From Taeniopygia guttata (Eukaryota > Chordata > Aves > Passeriformes > Estrildidae), in contig NC_133026.1 in assembly GCF_048771995.1 (NCBI RefSeq), positions 96,378,501 to 96,442,500 on the forward strand: a stretch of 64,000 bases of DNA, read 5' to 3'. Position numbers and translations under genes: made by a program. The stretch's first letter is position 1. Every line of letters starts with the position of its first letter. The notes under the pieces are model-generated. The model searched no databases. It was not told the origin of the DNA and saw only the letters and a program-made list of their open reading frames with translations. Positions 54,559 through 64,000 of the stretch are shown piece after piece.

Positions 54559-54808
54559 ACTTTTTCCTCCTGAGGGGGGCGCGTGCTTTTCCTTGGGCAG
54601 TCGAGGTGGGGGGCAGGAGGGAAGAGTCAGGTAGGCCTTGCTTTTTTTCTATCCCTTGTGTGTGTGTGCACTGGGCTGGGGTCTGTCTCTAGATCCCCTT
54701 GTGGGCAGGGGTGGCCCTGTTGGGCTTGTCAAGCCCCTGTGGGGTTCTCAGCTTCTTCCCGGAGCGTGGTGTGGTGGGTTGAAGGCCGCCGCCGAGGGGC
54801 CGGCAGGT

Positions 54809-54926
54809 GCCTACGGCCTGCCGCCCTGAGAGCGGCCGGTCTCGCCTGATCTCGGAAGCTAAGCAGGGTCGGGCCCGGTTAGTACTTGGATGGGAGACCG
54901 CCTGGGAATACCGGGTGCTGTAGGCT
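54809..54926 (+). rRNA. RNA5S: 5S rRNA gene, unit 17
   Basis: Gene identical to unit 1. The spacer before it has GAGTCAGG. Confidence 0.96.
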
Positions 54927-55176
54927 ACTTTTTCCTCCTGAGGGGGGCGCGTGCTTTTCCTTGGGCAGTCGAGGTGGGGGGCAGGAGGGAAGAGGCAGGT
55001 AGGCCTTGCTTTTTTTCTATCCCTTGTGTGTGTGTGCACTGGGCTGGGGTCTGTCTCTAGATCCCCTTGTGGGCAGGGGTGGCCCTGTTGGGCTTGTCAA
55101 GCCCCTGTGGGGTTCTCAGCTTCTTCCCGGAGCGTGGTGTGGTGGGTTGAAGGCCGCCGCCGAGGGGCCAGCAGGT

Positions 55177-55294
55177 GCCTACGGCCTGCCGCCCTGAGAG
55201 CGGCCGGTCTCGCCTGATCTCGGAAGCTAAGCAGGGTCGGGCCCGGTTAGTACTTGGATGGGAGACCGCCTGGGAATACCGGGTGCTGTAGGCT
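55177..55294 (+). rRNA. RNA5S: 5S rRNA gene, unit 18
   Basis: Gene identical to unit 1. The spacer before it has GGCCAGCAGG. Confidence 0.96.
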
Positions 55295-55544
55295 ACTTTT
55301 TCCTCCTGAGGGGGGCGCGTGCTTTTCCTTGGGCAGTCGAGGTGGGGGGCAGGAGGGAAGAGGCAGGTAGGCCTTGCTTTTTTTCTATCCCTTGTGTGTG
55401 TGTGCACTGGGCTGGGGTCTGTCTCTAGATCCCCTTGTGGGCAGGGGTGGCCCTGTTGGGCTTGTCAAGCCCCTGTGGGGTTCTCAGCTTCTTCCCGGAG
55501 CGTGGTGTGGTGGGTTGAAGGCCGCCGCCGAGGGGCCGGCAGGT

Positions 55545-55662
55545 GCCTACGGCCTGCCGTCCTGAGAGCGGCCGGTCTCGCCTGATCTCGGAAGCTAAGC
55601 AGGGTCGGGCCCGGTTAGTACTTGGATGGGAGACCGCCTGGGAATACCGGGTGCTGTAGGCT
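55545..55662 (+). rRNA. RNA5S: 5S rRNA gene, unit 19 (variant C16T)
   Basis: One change from unit 1: C to T at 55560, in helix II, where T/U can still pair as G-U. Shared with unit 29. Confidence 0.95.
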
Positions 55663-55912
55663 ACTTTTTCCTCCTGAGGGGGGCGCGTGCTTTTCCTTGG
55701 GCAGGCGAGGTGGGGGGCAGGAGGGAAGAGGCAGGTAGGCCTTGCTTTTTTTCTATCCCTTGTGTGTGTGTGCACTGGGCTGGGGTCTGTCTCTAGATCC
55801 CCTTGTGGGCAGGGGTGGCCCTGTTGGGCTTGTCAAGCCCCTGTGGGGTTCTCAGCTTCTTCCCGGAGCGTGGTGTGGTGGGTTGAAGGCCGCCGCCGAG
55901 GGGCCGGCAGGT

Positions 55913-56030
55913 GCCTACGGCCTGCCGCCCTGAGAGCGGCCGGTCTCGCCTGATCTCGGAAGCTAAGCAGGGTCGGGCCCGGTTAGTACTTGGATGGGAG
56001 ACCGCCTGGGAATACCGGGTGCTGTAGGCT
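55913..56030 (+). rRNA. RNA5S: 5S rRNA gene, unit 20
   Basis: Gene identical to unit 1. The spacer before it has GCAGGCGAGG for GCAGTCGAGG, shared with unit 30. Confidence 0.96.
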
Positions 56031-56280
56031 ACTTTTTCCTCCTGAGGGGGGCGCGTGCTTTTCCTTGGGCAGTCGAGGTGGGGGGCAGGAGGGAAGAGGC
56101 AGGTAGGCCTTGCTTTTTTTCTATCCCTTGTGTGTGTGTGCACTGGGCTGGGGTCTGTCTCTAGATCCCCTTGTGGGCAGGGGTGGCCCTGTTGGGCTTG
56201 TCAAGCCCCTGTGGGGTTCTCAGCTTCTTCCCGGAGCGTGGTGTGGTGGGTTGAAGGCCGCCGCCGAGGGGCCGGCAGGT

Positions 56281-56398
56281 GCCTACGGCCTGCCGCCCTG
56301 AGAGCGGCCGGTCTCGCCTGATCTCGGAAGCTAAGCAGGGTCGGGCCCGGTTAGTACTTGGATGGGAGACCGCCTGGGAATACCGGGTGCTGTAGGCT
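56281..56398 (+). rRNA. RNA5S: 5S rRNA gene, unit 21
   Basis: Identical to unit 1. Confidence 0.96.
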
Positions 56399-56648
56399 AC
56401 TTTTTCCTCCTGAGGGGGGCGCGTGCTTTTCCTTGGGCAGTCGAGGTGGGGGGCAGGAGGGAAGAGGCAGGTAGGCCTTGCTTTTTTTCTATCACTTGTG
56501 TGTGTGTGCACTGGGCTGGGGTCTGTCTCTAGATCCCCTTGTGGGCAGGGGTGGCCCTGTTGGGCTTGTCAAGCCCCTGTGGGGTTCTCAGCTTCTTCCC
56601 GGAGCGTGGTGTGGTGGGTTGAAGGCCGCCGCCGAGGGGCCGGCAGGT

Positions 56649-56766
56649 GCCTACGGCCTGCCGCCCTGAGAGCGGCCGGTCTCGCCTGATCTCGGAAGCT
56701 AAGCAGGGTCGGGCCCGGTTAGTACTTGGATGGGAGACCGCCTGGGAATACCGGGTGCTGTAGGCT
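56649..56766 (+). rRNA. RNA5S: 5S rRNA gene, unit 22
   Basis: Gene identical to unit 1. The spacer before it has a private ATCACTTG, which unit 32 lacks. Confidence 0.96.
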
Positions 56767-57016
56767 ACTTTTTCCTCCTGAGGGGGGCGCGTGCTTTTCC
56801 TTGGGCAGTCGAGGTGGGGGGCAGGAGGGAAGAGGCAGGTAGGCCTTGCTTTTTTTCTATCCCTTGTGTGTGTGTGCACTGGGCTGGGGTCTGTCTCTAG
56901 ATCCCCTTGTGGGCAGGGGTGGCCCTGTTGGGCTTGTCAAGCCCCTGTGGGGTTCTCAGCTTCTTCCCGGAGCGTGGTGTGGTGGGTTGAAGGCCGCCGC
57001 CGAGGGGCCGGCAGGT

Positions 57017-57134
57017 GCCTACGGCCTGCCGCCCTGAGAGCGGCCGGTCTCGCCTGATCTCGGACGCTAAGCAGGGTCGGGCCCGGTTAGTACTTGGATG
57101 GGAGACCGCCTGGGAATACCGGTTGCTGTAGGCT
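57017..57134 (+). rRNA. RNA5S: 5S rRNA gene, unit 23 (A49C, G107T)
   Basis: Same double variant as unit 13 (changes at 57065 and 57123), exactly 3682 bp further on. The spacer before it is the common GAGGCAGG type, unlike that before unit 13. Confidence 0.94.
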
Positions 57135-57384
57135 ACTTTTTCCTCCTGAGGGGGGCGCGTGCTTTTCCTTGGGCAGTCGAGGTGGGGGGCAGGAGGGAAG
57201 AGTCAGGTAGGCCTTGCTTTTTTTCTATCCCTTGTGTGTGTGTGCACTGGGCTGGGGTCTGTCTCTAGATCCCCTTGTGGGCAGGGGTGGCCCTGTTGGG
57301 CTTGTCAAGCCCCTGTGGGGTTCTCAGCTTCTTCCCGGAGCGTGGTGTGGTGGGTTGAAGGCCGCCGCCGAGGGGCCGGCAGGT

Positions 57385-57502
57385 GCCTACGGCCTGCCGC
57401 CCTGAGAGCGGCCGGTCTCGCCTGATCTCGGAAGCTAAGCAGGGTCGGGCCCGGTTAGTACTTGGATGGGAGACCGCCTGGGAATACCGGGTGCTGTAGG
57501 CT
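57385..57502 (+). rRNA. RNA5S: 5S rRNA gene, unit 24
   Basis: Gene identical to unit 1. The spacer before it has GAGTCAGG, like unit 14. Confidence 0.96.
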
Positions 57503-57754
57503 ACTTTTTCCTCCTGAGGGGGGCGCGTGCTTTTCCTTGGGCAGTCGAGGTGGGGGGCAGGAGGGAAGAGGCAGGTAGGCCTTGCTTTTTTTCTATCCCT
57601 TGTGTGTGTGTGTGCACTGGGCTGGGGTCTGTCTCTAGATCCCCTTGTGGGCAGGGGTGGCCCTGTTGGGCTTGTCAAGCCCCTGTGGGGTTCTCAGCTT
57701 CTTCCCGGAGCGTGGTGTGGTGGGTTGAAGGCCGCCGCCGAGGGGCCGGCAGGT

Positions 57755-57872
57755 GCCTACGGCCTGCCGCCCTGAGAGCGGCCGGTCTCGCCTGATCTCG
57801 GAAGCTAAGCAGGGTCGGGCCCGGTTAGTACTTGGATGGGAGACCGCCTGGGAATACCGGGTGCTGTAGGCT
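57755..57872 (+). rRNA. RNA5S: 5S rRNA gene, unit 25
   Basis: Gene identical to unit 1. The spacer before it has the extra GT, like unit 15. Confidence 0.96.
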
Positions 57873-58122
57873 ACTTTTTCCTCCTGAGGGGGGCGCGTGC
57901 TTTTCCTTGGGCAGTCGAGGTGGGGGGCAGGAGGGAAGAGTCAGGTAGGCCTTGCTTTTTTTCTATCCCTTGTGTGTGTGTGCACTGGGCTGGGGTCTGT
58001 CTCTAGATCCCCTTGTGGGCAGGGGTGGCCCTGTTGGGCTTGTCAAGCCCCTGTGGGGTTCTCAGCTTCTTCCCGGAGCGTGGTGTGGTGGGTTGAAGGC
58101 CGCCGCCGAGGGGCCAGCAGGT

Positions 58123-58240
58123 GCCTACGGCCTGCCGCCCTGAGAGCGGCCGGTCTCGCCTGATCTCGGAAGCTAAGCAGGGTCGGGCCCGGTTAGTACT
58201 TGGATGGGAGACCGCCTGGGAATACCGGGTGCTGTAGGCT
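58123..58240 (+). rRNA. RNA5S: 5S rRNA gene, unit 26
   Basis: Gene identical to unit 1. The spacer before it has GAGTCAGG and GGCCAGCAGG, like unit 16. Confidence 0.96.
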
Positions 58241-58490
58241 ACTTTTTCCTCCTGAGGGGGGCGCGTGCTTTTCCTTGGGCAGTCGAGGTGGGGGGCAGGA
58301 GGGAAGAGTCAGGTAGGCCTTGCTTTTTTTCTATCCCTTGTGTGTGTGTGCACTGGGCTGGGGTCTGTCTCTAGATCCCCTTGTGGGCAGGGGTGGCCCT
58401 GTTGGGCTTGTCAAGCCCCTGTGGGGTTCTCAGCTTCTTCCCGGAGCGTGGTGTGGTGGGTTGAAGGCCGCCGCCGAGGGGCCGGCAGGT

Positions 58491-58608
58491 GCCTACGGCC
58501 TGCCGCCCTGAGAGCGGCCGGTCTCGCCTGATCTCGGAAGCTAAGCAGGGTCGGGCCCGGTTAGTACTTGGATGGGAGACCGCCTGGGAATACCGGGTGC
58601 TGTAGGCT
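58491..58608 (+). rRNA. RNA5S: 5S rRNA gene, unit 27
   Basis: Gene identical to unit 1. The spacer before it has GAGTCAGG, like unit 17. Confidence 0.96.
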
Positions 58609-58858
58609 ACTTTTTCCTCCTGAGGGGGGCGCGTGCTTTTCCTTGGGCAGTCGAGGTGGGGGGCAGGAGGGAAGAGGCAGGTAGGCCTTGCTTTTTTTCT
58701 ATCCCTTGTGTGTGTGTGCACTGGGCTGGGGTCTGTCTCTAGATCCCCTTGTGGGCAGGGGTGGCCCTGTTGGGCTTGTCAAGCCCCTGTGGGGTTCTCA
58801 GCTTCTTCCCGGAGCGTGGTGTGGTGGGTTGAAGGCCGCCGCCGAGGGGCCAGCAGGT

Positions 58859-58976
58859 GCCTACGGCCTGCCGCCCTGAGAGCGGCCGGTCTCGCCTGAT
58901 CTCGGAAGCTAAGCAGGGTCGGGCCCGGTTAGTACTTGGATGGGAGACCGCCTGGGAATACCGGGTGCTGTAGGCT
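58859..58976 (+). rRNA. RNA5S: 5S rRNA gene, unit 28
   Basis: Gene identical to unit 1. The spacer before it has GGCCAGCAGG, like unit 18. Confidence 0.96.
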
Positions 58977-59226
58977 ACTTTTTCCTCCTGAGGGGGGCGC
59001 GTGCTTTTCCTTGGGCAGTCGAGGTGGGGGGCAGGAGGGAAGAGGCAGGTAGGCCTTGCTTTTTTTCTATCCCTTGTGTGTGTGTGCACTGGGCTGGGGT
59101 CTGTCTCTAGATCCCCTTGTGGGCAGGGGTGGCCCTGTTGGGCTTGTCAAGCCCCTGTGGGGTTCTCAGCTTCTTCCCGGAGCGTGGTGTGGTGGGTTGA
59201 AGGCCGCCGCCGAGGGGCCGGCAGGT

Positions 59227-59344
59227 GCCTACGGCCTGCCGTCCTGAGAGCGGCCGGTCTCGCCTGATCTCGGAAGCTAAGCAGGGTCGGGCCCGGTTAG
59301 TACTTGGATGGGAGACCGCCTGGGAATACCGGGTGCTGTAGGCT
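59227..59344 (+). rRNA. RNA5S: 5S rRNA gene, unit 29 (variant C16T)
   Basis: C to T at 59242, the same change as in unit 19. Confidence 0.95.
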
Positions 59345-59594
59345 ACTTTTTCCTCCTGAGGGGGGCGCGTGCTTTTCCTTGGGCAGGCGAGGTGGGGGGC
59401 AGGAGGGAAGAGGCAGGTAGGCCTTGCTTTTTTTCTATCCCTTGTGTGTGTGTGCACTGGGCTGGGGTCTGTCTCTAGATCCCCTTGTGGGCAGGGGTGG
59501 CCCTGTTGGGCTTGTCAAGCCCCTGTGGGGTTCTCAGCTTCTTCCCGGAGCGTGGTGTGGTGGGTTGAAGGCCGCCGCCGAGGGGCCGGCAGGT

Positions 59595-59712
59595 GCCTAC
59601 GGCCTGCCGCCCTGAGAGCGGCCGGTCTCGCCTGATCTCGGAAGCTAAGCAGGGTCGGGCCCGGTTAGTACTTGGATGGGAGACCGCCTGGGAATACCGG
59701 GTGCTGTAGGCT
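59595..59712 (+). rRNA. RNA5S: 5S rRNA gene, unit 30
   Basis: Gene identical to unit 1. The spacer before it has GCAGGCGAGG, like unit 20. Confidence 0.96.
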
Positions 59713-59962
59713 ACTTTTTCCTCCTGAGGGGGGCGCGTGCTTTTCCTTGGGCAGTCGAGGTGGGGGGCAGGAGGGAAGAGGCAGGTAGGCCTTGCTTTTT
59801 TTCTATCCCTTGTGTGTGTGTGCACTGGGCTGGGGTCTGTCTCTAGATCCCCTTGTGGGCAGGGGTGGCCCTGTTGGGCTTGTCAAGCCCCTGTGGGGTT
59901 CTCAGCTTCTTCCCGGAGCGTGGTGTGGTGGGTTGAAGGCCGCCGCCGAGGGGCCGGCAGGT

Positions 59963-60080
59963 GCCTACGGCCTGCCGCCCTGAGAGCGGCCGGTCTCGCC
60001 TGATCTCGGAAGCTAAGCAGGGTCGGGCCCGGTTAGTACTTGGATGGGAGACCGCCTGGGAATACCGGGTGCTGTAGGCT
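59963..60080 (+). rRNA. RNA5S: 5S rRNA gene, unit 31
   Basis: Identical to unit 1. Confidence 0.96.
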
Positions 60081-60330
60081 ACTTTTTCCTCCTGAGGGGG
60101 GCGCGTGCTTTTCCTTGGGCAGTCGAGGTGGGGGGCAGGAGGGAAGAGGCAGGTAGGCCTTGCTTTTTTTCTATCCCTTGTGTGTGTGTGCACTGGGCTG
60201 GGGTCTGTCTCTAGATCCCCTTGTGGGCAGGGGTGGCCCTGTTGGGCTTGTCAAGCCCCTGTGGGGTTCTCAGCTTCTTCCCGGAGCGTGGTGTGGTGGG
60301 TTGAAGGCCGCCGCCGAGGGGCCGGCAGGT

Positions 60331-60448
60331 GCCTACGGCCTGCCGCCCTGAGAGCGGCCGGTCTCGCCTGATCTCGGAAGCTAAGCAGGGTCGGGCCCGG
60401 TTAGTACTTGGATGGGAGACCGCCTGGGAATACCGGGTGCTGTAGGCT
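60331..60448 (+). rRNA. RNA5S: 5S rRNA gene, unit 32
   Basis: Identical to unit 1. Confidence 0.96.
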
Positions 60449-60698
60449 ACTTTTTCCTCCTGAGGGGGGCGCGTGCTTTTCCTTGGGCAGTCGAGGTGGG
60501 GGGCAGGAGGGAAGAGGCAGGTAGGCCTTGCTTTTTTTCTATCCCTTGTGTGTGTGTGCACTGGGCTGGGGTCTGTCTCTAGATCCCCTTGTGGGCAGGG
60601 GTGGCCCTGTTGGGCTTGTCAAGCCCCTGTGGGGTTCTCAGCTTCTTCCCGGAGCGTGGTGTGGTGGGTTGAAGGCCGCCGCCGAGGGGCCGGCAGGT

Positions 60699-60816
60699 GC
60701 CTACGGCCTGCCGCCCTGAGAGCGGCCGGTCTCGCCTGATCTCGGAAGCTAAGCAGGGTCGGGCCCGGTTAGTACTTGGATGGGAGACCGCCTGGGAATA
60801 CCGGGTGCTGTAGGCT
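60699..60816 (+). rRNA. RNA5S: 5S rRNA gene, unit 33
   Basis: Identical to unit 1. Confidence 0.96.
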
Positions 60817-61066
60817 ACTTTTTCCTCCTGAGGGGGGCGCGTGCTTTTCCTTGGGCAGTCGAGGTGGGGGGCAGGAGGGAAGAGGCAGGTAGGCCTTGCT
60901 TTTTTTCTATCCCTTGTGCGTGTGTGCACTGGGCTGGGGTCTGTCTCTAGATCCCCTTGTGGGCAGGGGTGGCCCTGTTGGGCTTGTCAAGCCCCTGTGG
61001 GGTTCTCAGCTTCTTCCCGGAGCGTGGTGTGGTGGGTTGAAGGCCGCCGCCGAGGGGCCGGCAGGT

Positions 61067-61184
61067 GCCTACGGCCTGCCGCCCTGAGAGCGGCCGGTCT
61101 CGCCTGATCTCGGAAGCTAAGCAGGGTCGGGCCCGGTTAGTACTTGGATGGGAGACCGCCTGGGAATACCGGGTGCTGTAGGCT
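61067..61184 (+). rRNA. RNA5S: 5S rRNA gene, unit 34
   Basis: Gene identical to unit 1. The spacer before it has a T-to-C change inside the TG run (near 60919). Confidence 0.96.
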
Positions 61185-61434
61185 ACTTTTTCCTCCTGAG
61201 GGGGGCGCGTGCTTTTCCTTGGGCAGTCGAGGTGGGGGGCAGGAGGGAAGAGGCAGGTAGGCCTTGCTTTTTTTCTATCCCTTGTGTGTGTGTGCACTGG
61301 GCTGGGGTCTGTCTCTAGATCCCCTTGTGGGCAGGGGTGGCCCTGTTGGGCTTGTCAAGCCCCTGTGGGGTTCTCAGCTTCTTCCCGGAGCGTGGTGTGG
61401 TGGGTTGAAGGCCGCCGCCGAGGGGCCGGCAGGT

Positions 61435-61552
61435 GCCTACGGCCTGCCGCCCTGAGAGCGGCCGGTCTCGCCTGATCTCGGAAGCTAAGCAGGGTCGGGC
61501 CCGGTTAGTACTTGGATGGGAGACCGCCTGGGAATACCGGGTGCTGTAGGCT
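61435..61552 (+). rRNA. RNA5S: 5S rRNA gene, unit 35
   Basis: Identical to unit 1. Confidence 0.96.
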
Positions 61553-61802
61553 ACTTTTTCCTCCTGAGGGGGGCGCGTGCTTTTCCTTGGGCAGTCGAGG
61601 TGGGGGGCAGGAGGGAAGAGGCAGGTAGGCCTTGCTTTTTTTCTATCCCTTGTGTGTGTGTGCACTGGGCTGGGGTCTGTCTCTAGATCCCCTTGTGGGC
61701 AGGGGTGGCCCTGTTGGGCTTGTCAAGCCCCTGTGGGGTTCTCAGCTTCTTCCCGGAGCGTGGTGTGGTGGGTTGAAGGCCGCCGCCGAGGGGCCGGCAG
61801 GT

Positions 61803-61920
61803 GCCTACGGCCTGCCGCCCTGAGAGCGGCCGGTCTCGCCTGATCTCGGAAGCTAAGCAGGGTCGGGCCCGGTTAGTACTTGGATGGGAGACCGCCTGGG
61901 AATACCGGGTGCTGTAGGCT
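61803..61920 (+). rRNA. RNA5S: 5S rRNA gene, unit 36
   Basis: Identical to unit 1. Confidence 0.96.
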
Positions 61921-62170
61921 ACTTTTTCCTCCTGAGGGGGGCGCGTGCTTTTCCTTGGGCAGTCGAGGTGGGGGGCAGGAGGGAAGAGTCAGGTAGGCCT
62001 TGCTTTTTTTCTATCCCTTGTGTGTGTGTGCACTGGGCTGGGGTCTGTCTCTAGATCCCCTTGTGGGCAGGGGTGGCCCTGTTGGGCTTGTCAAGCCCCT
62101 GTGGGGTTCTCAGCTTCTTCCCGGAGCGTGGTGTGGTGGGTTGAAGGCCGCCGCCGAGGGGCCGGCAGGT

Positions 62171-62288
62171 GCCTACGGCCTGCCGCCCTGAGAGCGGCCG
62201 GTCTCGCCTGATCTCGGAAGCTAAGCAGGGTCGGGCCCGGTTAGTACTTGGATGGGAGACCGCCTGGGAATACCGGGTGCTGTAGGCT
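62171..62288 (+). rRNA. RNA5S: 5S rRNA gene, unit 37
   Basis: Gene identical to unit 1. The spacer before it has GAGTCAGG. Confidence 0.96.
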
Positions 62289-62538
62289 ACTTTTTCCTCC
62301 TGAGGGGGGCGCGTGCTTTTCCTTGGGCAGTCGAGGTGGGGGGCAGGAGGGAAGAGGCAGGTAGGCCTTGCTTTTTTTCTATCCCTTGTGTGTGTGTGCA
62401 CTGGGCTGGGGTCTGTCTCTAGATCCCCTTGTGGGCAGGGGTGGCCCTGTTGGGCTTGTCAAGCCCCTGTGGGGTTCTCAGCTTCTTCCCGGAGCGTGGT
62501 GTGGTGGGTTGAAGGCCGCCGCCGAGGGGCCGGCAGGT

Positions 62539-62656
62539 GCCTACGGCCTGCCGCCCTGAGAGCGGCCGGTCTCGCCTGATCTCGGAAGCTAAGCAGGGTC
62601 GGGCCCGGTTAGTACTTGGATGGGAGACCGCCTGGGAATACCGGGTGCTGTAGGCT
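62539..62656 (+). rRNA. RNA5S: 5S rRNA gene, unit 38
   Basis: Identical to unit 1. Confidence 0.96.
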
Positions 62657-62906
62657 ACTTTTTCCTCCTGAGGGGGGCGCGTGCTTTTCCTTGGGCAGTC
62701 GAGGTGGGGGGCAGGAGGGAAGAGGCAGGTAGGCCTTGCTTTTTTTCTATCCCTTGTGTGTGTGTGCACTGGGCTGGGGTCTGTCTCTAGATCCCCTTGT
62801 GGGCAGGGGTGGCCCTGTTGGGCTTGTCAAGCCCCTGTGGGGTTCTCAGCTTCTTCCCGGAGCGTGGTGTGGTGGGTTGAAGGCCGCCGCCGAGGGGCCG
62901 GCAGGT

Positions 62907-63028
62907 GCCTACGGCCTGCCGCCCGCCCTGAGAGCGGCCGGTCTCGCCTGATCTCGGAAGCTAAGCAGGGTCGGGCCCGGTTAGTACTTGGATGGGAGAC
63001 CGCCTGGGAATACCGGGTGCTGTAGGCT
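62907..63028 (+). rRNA. RNA5S: 5S rRNA gene, unit 39 (4-nt insertion)
   Basis: 122 nt long because CTGCCGCCCGCCCTG replaces CTGCCGCCCTG, a 4-nt tandem slip in helix II. The control region is intact, so it could be transcribed, but the RNA would carry a bulged helix II and is probably not assembled into ribosomes. Confidence 0.93.
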
Positions 63029-63278
63029 ACTTTTTCCTCCTGAGGGGGGCGCGTGCTTTTCCTTGGGCAGTCGAGGTGGGGGGCAGGAGGGAAGAGGCAG
63101 GTAGGCCTTGCTTTTTTTCTATCCCTTGTGTGTGTGTGCACTGGGCTGGGGTCTGTCTCTAGATCCCCTTGTGGGCAGGGGTGGCCCTGTTGGGCTTGTC
63201 AAGCCCCTGTGGGGTTCTCAGCTTCTTCCCGGAGCGTGGTGTGGTGGGTTGAAGGCCGCCGCCGAGGGGCCAGCAGGT

Positions 63279-63396
63279 GCCTACGGCCTGCCGCCCTGAG
63301 AGCGGCCGGTCTCGCCTGATCTCGGAAGCTAAGCAGGGTCGGGCCCGGTTAGTACTTGGATGGGTGACCGCCTGGGAATACCGGGTGCTGTAGGCT
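63279..63396 (+). rRNA. RNA5S: 5S rRNA gene, unit 40 (variant A87T)
   Basis: A to T at 63365 (GGATGGGTGACC) within box C, where TFIIIA zinc fingers bind, so transcription may be reduced. The spacer before it has GGCCAGCAGG. Confidence 0.94.
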
Positions 63397-63646
63397 ACTT
63401 TTTCCTCCTGAGGGGGGCGCGTGCTTTTCCTTGGGCAGTCGAGGTGCGGGGCAGGAGGGAAGAGGCAGGTAGGCCTTGCTTTTTTTCTATCCCTTGTGTG
63501 TGTGTGCACTGGGCTGGGGTCTGTCTCTAGATCCCCTTGTGGGCAGGGGTGGCCCTGTTGGGCTTGTCAAGCCCCTGTGGGGTTCTCAGCTTCTTCCCGG
63601 AGCGTGGTGTGGTGGGTTGAAGGCCGCCGCCGAGGGGCCGGCAGGT

Positions 63647-63764
63647 GCCTACGGCCTGCCGCCCTGAGAGCGGCCGGTCTCGCCTGATCTCGGAAGCTAA
63701 GCAGGGTCGGGCCCGGTTAGTACTTGGATGGGAGACCGCCTGGGAATACCGGGTGCTGTAGGCT
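63647..63764 (+). rRNA. RNA5S: 5S rRNA gene, unit 41
   Basis: Gene identical to unit 1. The upstream spacer has GGTGCGGGGC for GGTGGGGGGC. The spacer after it (63765-64000) is cut by the window end 14 nt short of gene 42. Confidence 0.96.
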
Positions 63765-64000
63765 ACTTTTTCCTCCTGAGGGGGGCGCGTGCTTTTCCTT
63801 GGGCAGTCGAGGTGGGGGGCAGGAGGGAAGAGGCAGGTAGGCCTTGCTTTTTTTCTATCCCTTGTGTGTGTGTGCACTGGGCTGGGGTCTGTCTCTAGAT
63901 CCCCTTGTGGGCAGGGGTGGCCCTGTTGGGCTTGTCAAGCCCCTGTGGGGTTCTCAGCTTCTTCCCGGAGCGTGGTGTGGTGGGTTGAAGGCCGCCACCG

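Larger units (their letters stand above)
48653..64000 (+). repeat. Tandem 5S rDNA array, 368-bp unit
   Basis: A head-to-tail array of 41 complete 118-bp 5S genes separated by 250-bp spacers, entering at the last 16 nt of a 5S gene and leaving the window inside the 42nd spacer. Most units are 368 bp. Two are 370 bp (an extra GT in the spacer TG run, before genes 15 and 25) and one is 372 bp (4-nt insertion in gene 39). The spacer has, in order, the T5 terminator, a G-rich stretch (GGTGGGGGGCAGGAGGG), a T7-8 run, a (TG)n run, a GC-rich middle, and a GCCGCCGCCGAGGGGCCGG block just before the gene. Copies are nearly identical, as expected from concerted evolution. Spacer variants recur: GAGTCAGG for GAGGCAGG, and GGCCAGCAGG for GGCCGGCAGG. 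The final bases of the window (63997) carry a private G-to-A change. Confidence 0.98.

Noticed and set aside
48693-63877. Recurring 88-, 63-, 116- and 137-residue ORFs in every array unit
   Set aside because: They lie in the 5S spacer and run into the 5S gene, repeat with the unit on both strands, and change frame with spacer indels. They are by-products of GC-rich tandem DNA, not protein genes.
48653-64000. CRISPR-like or satellite reading of the regular repeats
   Set aside because: The unit contains a recognisable 5S rRNA gene with Pol III control boxes and a T5 terminator, and both gene and spacer are conserved. There are no variable spacers.

Overview
The window looks like nuclear DNA of a bird, most likely a passerine. 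The reasons are many short 5'-truncated CR1 LINE pieces, several avian-type solo LTRs, an AT-rich single-copy background, and exons of a vertebrate gene that I recognise as CCDC102B (coiled-coil, centrosome linker). It is not bacterial, so operons, ribosome binding sites and CRISPR do not apply. Almost all short ORFs between the features are chance ORFs.

Layout. (1) 1-20172: non-coding, presumably downstream of or intronic to CCDC102B. It holds a CR1 copy (about 3975-5875) split by a solo LTR that itself carries a second solo LTR, another solo LTR at 5974-6317, a minus-strand CR1 at 10137-10860, smaller CR1 pieces, a (TA)n tract, and a probable ERV-derived block near 15.9-16.5 kb. (2) 20173-47504: minus-strand CCDC102B exons at 46884-47504 (first coding exon), 44854-45062, 40258-40366 and 20173-20316, with matching splice sites and reading phases. 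The largest intron holds two solo LTRs of one family in inverted orientation (20605-21066 and 21641-22125). A CR1 piece covering the endonuclease part of ORF2 lies at about 38.25-39.2 kb. (3) 47505-48652: AT-rich sequence upstream of the first coding exon. (4) 48653-64000: a head-to-tail 5S rRNA gene array on the plus strand. It has 41 complete genes in 368-bp units (118-bp gene, 250-bp spacer), starts abruptly with the last 16 nt of a 5S gene, and runs off the right end of the window.

Most interesting points. The 5S genes differ from the standard vertebrate 5S in their 5' third, while the internal Pol III control region is intact. Inside the array a block of about 7-8 units is duplicated at an exact 10-unit (3682 bp) offset. 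The first CCDC102B coding exon is preceded by a splice acceptor, so its promoter lies further right. The Pol III array may therefore sit in the 5' intron of a Pol II gene, on the opposite strand. The last recognisable CCDC102B exon reads through a possible donor into a stop that overlaps an AATAAA, which suggests a C-terminally short product.
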